From contig JBKQPR010000273.1 in the NCBI GenBank assembly GCA_052144935.1, positions 1 through 50,647 of the forward strand: a stretch of 50,647 bases of DNA, in the 5' to 3' direction. Shown here piece after piece: positions 45,272 through 50,647 of the stretch. This DNA comes from JOPF133 sp052144935 (GTDB lineage: Bacteria; Acidobacteriota; Terriglobia; Bryobacterales; Bryobacteraceae). Both the position numbers and the translations under genes were made by a program. A model generated the notes under the pieces. That model saw nothing but the letters and a program-made list of their open reading frames with translations. It did not search any database and was not told the DNA's origin. Position 1 is the first letter of the stretch. Each line of letters starts with the position of its first letter.

Positions 45272-46171
45272 TTAGTGAGCGGCGGTTTCGGCCGGCAGTT
45301 CGGTGTGGGCGCTCCAGTCTTCCCAGGAGCCGTCGTAGAGGCGCGCGTCGTAGCCCAGGTAGCGCGCCGTGAAGTAAACCATGGTGGCCTGCAGGCCGAT
45401 GTGGCAATAGCTGACCACGCGGTCGCCGGGCTGTATCCCTGCGCCGCGGAACATTTCCCGCAGCGTGGCGGTCGGGAGGAGCTTGCCTTGGGCGTCCACG
45501 AACGTGGAAAACGGAAGATTGGCGGCGCCCGGAATATGGCCGGGGCGCCTGCCCGTCGAGGTGCTTTGGCCGGTATAGAATTCGGGCGCGCGCGCGTCGA
45601 CAATATCCACGCCGCGGTGGCGCAGGTTGGAAGCCACGTACGCGCTGTCGACGATGACGTCGCTCTGCGGACAGGGAGCGATTGTTCCACGCTTCACCGC
45701 GGGCGTTTCGGTAGAGATGGTCCGGCCCTCGCTCTGCCAGGACGCCATCCCGCCATCCAGCAGGGAGGTTTGCGCTCCCAATCCCATGGCGTCCAGCGTG
45801 AGGAAAACGCGGGTCGCCTGAATGACACGGCCCCCGCCGCCCACATAGACTACGATGCGCGAATCGTTGCTGACGCCGAGTGCGCCGAAGGTGTCCGCCA
45901 ATTCGTTCATCGGCGGAAGTTCCAGCGTGAGCGAGCTCAGCCGCGAGCTGAGATCCTGATTGCGCAGGAAGGCCGCGCCGGGAATGTGTGCGCGATCGTA
46001 ATCGGCGCGGTCGCCCACCGCCACGACCACCAGTTTGGGGTCGCGAAGATGGGCAGCCAGCCAATCGGTCGAAACCAGCAGGGTCTCGGGGCCGCCATGT
46101 CCGCCGCAGGATTGGGCGGCGAAAGCGGCGGTGGCCGTCCCGGCGAGGGCGGCGATTGCCAAACGGAGCAT
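45272..46171 (-). CDS. Exported two-domain rhodanese-type sulfurtransferase
   Basis: A 299-residue protein with a signal peptide (MLRLAIAALAGTATAAFAAQ). Two rhodanese domains: residues about 30-150 (VSTDWLAAHL, VAVGDRADYDRAHIPGAAFL; inactive-looking, no Cys at the loop) and about 170-290 (VIVDSAYVASNL, IVDARAPEFYTG, RRPGHIPGAANLPFS, VSYCHIGLQATMVYF), with catalytic Cys256. The C-terminal WEDWSAHTELP matches thiosulfate:cyanide or 3-mercaptopyruvate sulfurtransferases. First gene of the PadR-regulated operon. GGAGGAG lies 9 bp before the ATG. Confidence 0.87.
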   Translation of the reverse strand: MLRLAIAALAGTATAAFAAQSCGGHGGPETLLVSTDWLAAHLRDPKLVVVAVGDRADYDRAHIPGAAFLRNQDLSSRLSSLTLELPPMNELADTFGALGVSNDSRIVVYVGGGGRVIQATRVFLTLDAMGLGAQTSLLDGGMASWQSEGRTISTETPAVKRGTIAPCPQSDVIVDSAYVASNLRHRGVDIVDARAPEFYTGQSTSTGRRPGHIPGAANLPFSTFVDAQGKLLPTATLREMFRGAGIQPGDRVVSYCHIGLQATMVYFTARYLGYDARLYDGSWEDWSAHTELPAETAAH

Positions 46172-46193
46172 GGGTGACTCTCCTCCAGACGTT

Positions 46194-46230
46194 CTACAAG
46201 AAGCATACAGGCACTCTTGTAGTTTGTCTA
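46194..46230 (-). promoter_or_regulatory. Promoter with overlapping PadR-like operator
   Basis: On the minus strand TAGACA (46230-46225) and TATGCT (46207-46202) are 17 bp apart. A perfect 8-bp inverted repeat CTACAAGA / TCTTGTAG (46222-46215 and 46201-46194 in mRNA sense) brackets the -10. This is the only promoter-like signal before the rhodanese-padR-permease operon, so it is a good candidate for PadR binding. Confidence 0.72.
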
Positions 46231-46295
46231 GAGCAGCCGGCGAGAGTTTACAAGAGGGCCGTAGCGCGCCTTCTCGGTGTTGGGCAAGTGGGGCA

Positions 46296-46505
46296 CTACG
46301 GGTTATGTGGACGGTTCAGCGAGGCGATGATATCGGCAACGCTGAGATTCTTCTGCCACTCGATTCGATCTCGAGTATAATCTCCCTTGCCCGATCGGTT
46401 GAGCCGTAGGAAGCGGGCCAATCCGTCCGAACCTAGCTCTCGCTGCGGCACTTCCAGCGCGTAACGCCCGAACTGCTCATCGGTCATATGTTCGACGGAA
46501 ATCAT
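46296..46505 (-). CDS. Small protein partnered with a PIN toxin, putative antitoxin
   Basis: A 69-residue protein (MISVEHMTDEQFGRYALEVP, LARFLRLNRSGKGDYTRDRI, ending KNLSVADIIASLNRPHNP). Its ATG is 4 bp inside the end of the PIN gene when the PIN frame is restored (ATGA overlap), an arrangement typical of type II TA modules with the toxin first. Helical and acidic; family not recognised. It appears intact although its partner is frameshifted. Confidence 0.6.
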   Translation of the reverse strand: MISVEHMTDEQFGRYALEVPQRELGSDGLARFLRLNRSGKGDYTRDRIEWQKNLSVADIIASLNRPHNP

Positions 46506-46949
46506 ACTTCCTGCTCCGGTAACCATTCTACCGGGTTCAAGACCCGAACGCGCGGCGAGCCAACAGCGCGCGCAGCCTTCCTGATGAATCGGTCATCGAT
46601 CGCTATATAGCAGAACCTCGGCGCCACCAGCTTCGGCCGAACTTAAATGCAGCGCATCGAAGGCGCCGTAACCGGCGGCTTCGAGTTCCTTCGCACGCAC
46701 GATGATTTGGCCGTCGAGCGGGATCGTGGTTGTCGCCAGCAACAGGAGCGCCTCGACTTCGTACCTCCGCTCCGCGTCCGGGTTGTTGCTCGTTTCAGCT
46801 TCTAAAGGCGTGCTGGACAACCATTCGACGGTCTTTACACGTAGAAGCCGTAAGATCTGCTCCACGGCTTCGGCTTCTTCCGCTATGCCCGGCTGCCTTT
46901 GATCGTCCGTCAATCGGTTCAAGCAGCAAGCGTCCAAGTAAATTCTCAC
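46502..46949 (-). pseudogene. PIN-domain toxin (VapC-like) with a frameshift
   Basis: MRIYLDACCLNRLTDDQ carries the first acidic PIN residue; YGAFDALHLSSAEAGGAEVL carries the third. The open frame then ends at 46593 with LYSDR-stop. Skipping one base there restores YIAIDDRFIRKAARAVGSPR, then VLNPVEWLPEQEV, the family's usual end (DDRF, NPVEWL), to a TGA at 46504-46502. A one-base insertion near 46614 or a sequencing error explains it. Confidence 0.8.
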
Positions 46950-46981
46950 TCGTCCTCAGAACCTGGATGCTGCGCTCCCCG

Positions 46982-48124
46982 TCATTTGTCCTTCTCCTCC
47001 GTCTCGGTCTTCTCCACCAGCCTCTCCACGTGCATTCCATAAAGCGCGGGCTTGCCATCGCGGTCGCTTTGGAAATAGACCCGCTGGCTGTCGGGCGTAA
47101 ACTGCGGCGCCACCGTCTCCGGATGGCTGGACTTGTGCTCGCACAGGGTCAGTTCCCGCCGCGGCACGCGCAGCAGCAACAGCAGGTAAGGCGATCCCAT
47201 GTTGCCGCTGGCGCCGGTGAAAACCGAGGTGTCGCGATTGAATCCAAAAGCCACGAACTGGCTGGTCTTGGCCACCAGCTTGTCCATGGAAGTGTCGGGC
47301 GTGTATTCCCGGATGGTGTTCAACTGGGTGCGGTCGTCCGGAAAATTCAAATACAGCAGGGTCTTGCCATCCGGCGCCCAGTTGGCCGGTCCTACGCGCC
47401 CATCGGCGGTCTTGAGCGCATGGTTCTGGGTGCCATCCATATTCACCAGCCAGAGCGCCGAATCCTGCTGGCGATGGAGGATCTGCGCCCGCATCGGCCG
47501 GGCTATCGGGTCGCTCATGGCGAAGGGCGCTTCCACCACCGTGCGGACCACCCCCGGGGCGAACGGGACCATGCGCAGCCGCGAGGTTTCGCCGCGCCGC
47601 TCGGCGAAGGTGGCATGGGTGCCATCGGGACCGACGCTGAGGCCGGGGCAGCGCTCCCATCCGTCGGCGATCCGGTACAACTCGCGCTCCCGCAGGTTGG
47701 CCACGCTGGCGGTGATCAGGCTGCGCCCGGCGAAATAGCAGAAGGAGCGGTTGTCGGGCGTCAGAGTAAGGGAGCTGGGGTCCAGATCGGCGGCTTCGGT
47801 CCACTGCCGCGTGGCGCCGGTCTTCAAGTCCACGCGGAAAGCCTGCAGGGAGCCGGAGCGGTCGCAGGCGAACAGCATCCAGCCGCTGTTGCGCGCGATG
47901 AAGCGGTTGTAATAGGCCGGCAGAACGCTGGTGTAGGCCGGGTCCGTCAAGCGGTAGACGTCGAACTCGGTGGCCGGATCGGAATAACGGTATGCCTGGG
48001 ACGGGAACGCCGCGCCCTTGGCGCCCGCGGCCAGCAACCGCGCGGCGGTCCACACGGAAGCCAGTCCGGAGGCCAGCCCCGAAAACAACCACGATCGGCG
48101 CGACAGACCGGGTCCGGATCCCAT
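46982..48124 (-). CDS. Exported TolB-like propeller protein, possibly oligogalacturonate-lyase type
   Basis: A 380-residue protein with a Tat-like leader (LSRRSWLFSGLASGLASVWT). It is rich in WD40/TolB-like strings (WMLFACDRSGSLQAFRVDLK; LTPDNRSFCYFAGR; LSVGPDGTHATF; LWLVNMDGTQNHALKTADGR; NWAPDGKTLLYLNF; PQFTPDSQRVYFQSDRDG). The RLTDPAYTSVLPAYYN start and blade pattern recall the oligogalacturonate lyase family PL22; the catalytic His/metal residues could not be confirmed, so substrate is open. Confidence 0.6.
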   Translation of the reverse strand: MGSGPGLSRRSWLFSGLASGLASVWTAARLLAAGAKGAAFPSQAYRYSDPATEFDVYRLTDPAYTSVLPAYYNRFIARNSGWMLFACDRSGSLQAFRVDLKTGATRQWTEAADLDPSSLTLTPDNRSFCYFAGRSLITASVANLRERELYRIADGWERCPGLSVGPDGTHATFAERRGETSRLRMVPFAPGVVRTVVEAPFAMSDPIARPMRAQILHRQQDSALWLVNMDGTQNHALKTADGRVGPANWAPDGKTLLYLNFPDDRTQLNTIREYTPDTSMDKLVAKTSQFVAFGFNRDTSVFTGASGNMGSPYLLLLLRVPRRELTLCEHKSSHPETVAPQFTPDSQRVYFQSDRDGKPALYGMHVERLVEKTETEEKDK

Positions 48125-48232
48125 AGTCCGATGGTAGCAAGCTTCCCACCGGGGCCACGGTGTTGCGGTGTTACATGCGGAGCAGCGGGTGCCTCGGCCG
48201 CGCCTCTTGGGCCGGCGAGTGCCGCGCCGCGC

Positions 48233-48658
48233 TCAAGCGGCATCCAGAATCTGCACAGACAACTCTTTGCCCAGAACGCGGAATGCCGCTTCCAACTGAT
48301 CCAGCCGTGAGCCGTGCCGCAGACTGAGCAGGCGGTCGACCTGTGGAAGATGGCAGTTTAATCTCTTTGCCAGTTCGGTCTTGCTGATCCGCCCTGCGCG
48401 CATCGCCGAGTACAGCGCCAGTTTCGCTTCGGTCAACGCCGGGAGCGCGACACACGCCCGGCGCTTGACAGACGAAGGTTCGGGGACTGCCCGGCGATCC
48501 TCCATATAACCCATGAAGGCCGTTTCGAGAGCGTCCACCCCGCGAGCTAGGGCCTCCTCGCGGTCCTCGCCGAAGGTATGCGCCTCGGGTACGTCCGGAA
48601 AGGTGGCCAGGATCGTGCCGTTGGTGTCACGTTCCAGCTTCACGGGGTATCGCAACAT
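48233..48658 (-). CDS. hicB: HicB-type antitoxin with C-terminal HTH
   Basis: 141 residues. N-terminal half: MLRYPVKLERDTNGTILATF, PDVPEAHTFGEDREEALARG, the degenerate RNase H-like HicB fold. C-terminal half: LALYSAMRAGRISKTELAKR, LNCHLPQVDRLLSLRHGSRL, a Cro/C1-type helix-turn-helix giving DNA binding. It follows hicA by 10 bp. Intact. Confidence 0.9.
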   Translation of the reverse strand: MLRYPVKLERDTNGTILATFPDVPEAHTFGEDREEALARGVDALETAFMGYMEDRRAVPEPSSVKRRACVALPALTEAKLALYSAMRAGRISKTELAKRLNCHLPQVDRLLSLRHGSRLDQLEAAFRVLGKELSVQILDAA

Positions 48659-48668
48659 GATTCCTCCA

Positions 48669-48851
48669 TCACTTGAGGCCGAGATCCTTTTTGATCTTTT
48701 CCGCGAGCCCCTTGCCGATTTCCTTGGCAGAGCCGTGCATCGGGAGCACGGAGAAGTGCTCGCCCAATCGGACCTTGAGGTGGCCTCCCTTGCCGGGTTC
48801 CAGGGTGCAGCCTTGCTTTTCCAGCCACCGCTTGAACTCGGCGCTCGTCAC
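48669..48851 (-). CDS. hicA: HicA-type mRNA interferase toxin
   Basis: A 60-residue double-stranded RNA-binding-fold toxin: TSAEFKRWLEKQGCTLEPGK, GGHLKVRLGEHFSVLPMHGS, AKEIGKGLAEKIKKDLGL. His24 in GGHLKV is the catalytic residue of the family. GTG 48851 is the likely start; the reading frame is open upstream but lacks family features. A TATCCT lies 5 bp before it, so the message might be leaderless. HicB follows by 10 bp. Intact. Confidence 0.86.
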   Translation of the reverse strand: MTSAEFKRWLEKQGCTLEPGKGGHLKVRLGEHFSVLPMHGSAKEIGKGLAEKIKKDLGLK

Positions 48852-48862
48852 CCCCAAGGATA

Positions 48863-48876
48863 CAACACATGTGTTG
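48863..48876. promoter_or_regulatory. Perfect 14-bp palindrome before hicA, candidate HicB operator
   Basis: CAACACATGTGTTG is a perfect palindrome 11 bp upstream of the hicA GTG. It is the only such element near the pair, and HicB carries a helix-turn-helix, so autorepression at this site is a reasonable inference. Confidence 0.6.
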
Positions 48877-48901
48877 CATTCGGAACGCGCGCGAGCGAGA
48901 A

Positions 48902-49198
48902 CTAAGCCCCGGCCCGCGCCGCACCCGCCGCCATCGCCGCCGGCACGTCTTCCGGCCTCCGGCAGATTGCATACAGCCACTGTCCATACATGTCGTCCGC
49001 ATTCACGGCCGCGACCCAACGCTCGGCGGCGTTTTTCTTCACTCCCGTCAGCGGATCGAAACCCTTTGTTTCAAGGATCAGGTGTGCTTCCGGCGCGGTC
49101 TTGAGTTTCGTTGAGCGGTGGCCCGTTTCGGTATTACCTACGGAACCGGTTATGAGGAGGTGAAGCAGCGGGAATCGGAGCGGCACCACAACTTTCAC
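48902..49198 (-). pseudogene. C-terminal remnant of a type III restriction endonuclease
   Basis: The end of the 98-codon frame reads EAHLILETKGFDPLTGVKKN, AAERWVAAVNADDMYGQWLY, AICRRPEDVPAAMAAGAARA. This is the nuclease end of Res subunits (E-x-K catalytic core in LETKG; AAAxRWVxAVNxxxxxGRW). The 900-residue helicase part is absent, and the N-terminal residues before EAHL are unrelated. A decayed gene. Confidence 0.65.
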
Positions 49199-49513
49199 TC
49201 ACGCTCGGGCAGCGTTACGTGATGCGGGAATTAAGCGTGCTGTTCCGGGCGTCCGAGGACGAGGACCAAAAGGGACAGATCACGCTGCGGGTAAACCTTC
49301 AGGCCATCCATGGGCTCGGCCAGGCTCCCGAGCGGCGGGCCGTCTCCATCACGCGCAACGCGGTCAGAGGCCGTCGCCCGTGGTGGCGACTGCGCAGGTT
49401 GCGGCGCGGTGATTCCGGCCCGGGCCGAGAGGATGGATTCCGTCGGCGCTCGGCGAGAGCGGCATCCCAGAGCGGGCGCAGGCTTCCGGCTCGCTTGGCC
49501 CATTACCAGGGCT
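49199..49513. other. Intergenic stretch without a recognisable gene
   Basis: 315 bp. Open frames exist on both strands (49219-49548 plus, 49231-49503 minus) but show no family features. Probably part of the decayed restriction locus. Confidence 0.45.
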
Positions 49514-49726
49514 TCACGCCACCTCGGCGTAGCCCACTTGCGTCGTAGGCTCCGGGATCGGATCGCCGTCCTCCCTCATGCCTTCGAGATGAAATTCGAT
49601 GCCCTCCCGCATGAGCTGCTTGATCTCCTCAAGCGTATCGGCGGCGGCCACACAGCCCGGCAGGTCCGGGACGTAGGCGCTATAGTCGCTGCCCGGCGCC
49701 TTTTCGATCACGATAGCGTATTTCAT
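49514..49726 (-). CDS. HicB-type antitoxin (short form)
   Basis: A 70-residue protein: MKYAIVIEKAPGSDYSAYVP, DLPGCVAAADTLEEIKQLMR, EGIEFHLEGMREDGDPIPEP. The D-L-P-G-C motif and following helix are typical of single-domain HicB antitoxins. It follows its hicA partner by 8 bp. Intact. Confidence 0.88.
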   Translation of the reverse strand: MKYAIVIEKAPGSDYSAYVPDLPGCVAAADTLEEIKQLMREGIEFHLEGMREDGDPIPEPTTQVGYAEVA

Positions 49727-49734
49727 TGGGGCCC

Positions 49735-49916
49735 TCATTTCTTCGGTTGCTCAACTTTCGCCTGCCGCAAAATGTCGGCGAGGTCGTGACTGGGCTTGCC
49801 CGCGACCGTTACGCGTCCGGTCTTGGTCGGTGGACAAACTGGCGATGGCTCCCCTTCTGCGAGTGAAACCGCCAGCCGTCCTGCTCGATCAACCGGATGA
49901 CTTCGCGCACTTTCAT
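49735..49916 (-). pseudogene. HicA toxin with one-base frameshift
   Basis: ATG 49916 opens MKVREVIRLIEQDGWRFHSQ, KGSHRQFVH, the HicA start including the catalytic His. The frame then stops (RPRPDA-stop). With one base added after VH, the sequence reads PTKTGRVTVAGKPSHDLADI, then LRQAKVEQPKK, the usual end, to a stop at 49735-49737. The event is at about 49829-49834. Toxin inactive unless this is a sequencing error. Confidence 0.85.
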
Positions 49917-50083
49917 CGTGTGCTGCCGTTATACGCCCCGTGCGTTTGCCCGCGCCGCAGCAGTCCTCTGCGCCAACATAGCACGCGACGCAGCACTCCA
50001 GCGGCGGGCGGCGTACGCGGACGGCCCCAATCCGCAGTTGGGCAAAGAGTTAAACTTGTACATTCCGTCACGGAGCCATCGGC

Positions 50084-50440
50084 ATGGACCAGGTCACACT
50101 GCAGGGCCAGGTGCTTGAACTTCTACAAAGGTTCAGCGGCACGGAGCCGCTGAAGGACCTCTTCTGGAGCAAGCTGAACTACGACCGGAAGAACGAGCCC
50201 ACCAGCCGGCGAAAGTGGCCGGAAGCGGCAGCAGCGGCTGTTGCTGACGACCCTACATTGCTCGCGGCCGGCGGAGCGGACGGCGACTTCCATGTACTCT
50301 ATGCCCGGCTGGCGAAGGATCGGCTCTCCCTTGCCGACGAGCGCACCGTCACGTCCAGGCTGCTGAAGGACCATCCATTAACCAACTGGAAAAAAGTATC
50401 TTGCCCGCCTGAAGACCTGCCTTCTGCGATTGGCCGGTAA
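50084..50440 (+). pseudogene. N-terminal remnant of a restriction-modification protein
   Basis: MDQVTLQGQVLELLQRFSGT, EPLKDLFWSKLNYDRKNEPT, SRRKWPEAAAAAVADDPTLL, HVLYARLAKDRLSLADERTV, TSRLLKDHP look like the N-terminus of Eco57I-type or related restriction-methylase proteins (LFWSELNYDRxNxPLSRR pattern; RLLxxHPYALFVFS). After KDHP the normal continuation (YALFVFSN) is replaced by an unrelated tail and stop. Family call is from motif memory. Confidence 0.5.
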
Positions 50441-50647
50441 ACCTGTTCACAAAGTCCAAAAAAATCTTGCCTAATCGCTTCAATCACTTACGGACTTCCG
50501 TGTCCGGAACCCGCAAACCCGCGTGGTAGTTTGAAACTGAAGATGGAACCGCTTGTTGGGCGAGATTGCGGTCCTCGCGGGGATGTCTGCCGGAGCCCAA
50601 CCATGGGGGCCTTAAATCCGGAGCACAGACATTGCAACGCTTCCTAA
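50441..50647. other. Right edge, no gene seen
   Basis: 207 bp to the window end, with an AT-richer spot at 50445-50480. Nothing recognisable. Confidence 0.5.

Noticed and set aside
46530..46550. tRNA T-loop-like string gggttcaagaccc
   Set aside because: It lies inside the PIN gene and no acceptor or anticodon arms pair around it.
49219..49548. A 109-codon plus-strand frame
   Set aside because: Overlaps the HicB antitoxin end, with no family features.

Overview
The window is GC-rich bacterial chromosome. It most likely comes from an acidobacterium of the Solibacter/Bryobacter type, inferred from gene content: a MacB-like permease with an N-terminal extension paired with a PadR regulator, a second permease remnant, Vps10/BNR-type secreted propellers, a DUF6644/DUF6152 membrane cluster, and several toxin-antitoxin (TA) modules. 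No rRNA, tRNA, CRISPR array or intact transposase was recognised.

Left part (0-17 kb): housekeeping genes with accessory debris between them. A 17-bp tandem repeat precedes polX, which overlaps a Nudix hydrolase gene. A secreted esterase follows, then a ParD/ParE pair whose toxin is broken, then lipA. A DUF433/DUF5615 TA-like pair sits between lipA and a second, diverged copy of the lipA 3' end. On the minus strand, htpX and rlmI are separated by two tandem 137-bp duplications that encode two 46-codon mini-ORFs chained by ATGA overlaps. clpB and an hsp20 gene with a near-consensus promoter come next, then a degenerate repeat tract with a Toprim remnant, a zinc alcohol dehydrogenase, a beta-hydroxyacid dehydrogenase, an NTF2-like protein and a DUF29 protein.

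Central part (17-24 kb): a compact Calvin-cycle operon on the minus strand, rbcL-rbcS-cbbX-prk (red-type form I RuBisCO, its AAA+ activase and phosphoribulokinase). It is divergent from a long isocitrate lyase of the ICL2 type. RuBisCO, activase and PRK together supply the two steps unique to the Calvin cycle; isocitrate lyase belongs to the glyoxylate shunt. The arrangement suggests CO2 fixation and C2 assimilation are encoded side by side. No cbbR gene is present.

Right-centre (24-46 kb): a CusF-SCO1 fusion overlapping a TPR protein; a frameshifted membrane/zinc-ribbon gene; a secreted beta-propeller protein convergent with four tandem DUF6644-like membrane proteins, a DUF6152 protein and two related secreted proteins; two tandem Nif3-family proteins, the first lacking likely metal ligands; a 1062-residue Vps10/BNR protein; an 839-residue BNR protein; and a rhodanese-PadR-permease operon whose promoter is overlapped by an inverted repeat that is a good candidate PadR operator.

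Right edge (46-50.6 kb): a defence and TA graveyard. It holds a frameshifted PIN toxin with its partner, a propeller protein, an intact HicAB pair with a palindrome upstream, a C-terminal remnant of a type III restriction enzyme, a second HicAB pair with a frameshifted toxin, and an N-terminal remnant of a restriction-modification protein. In three TA modules the toxin is broken while the partner is intact.
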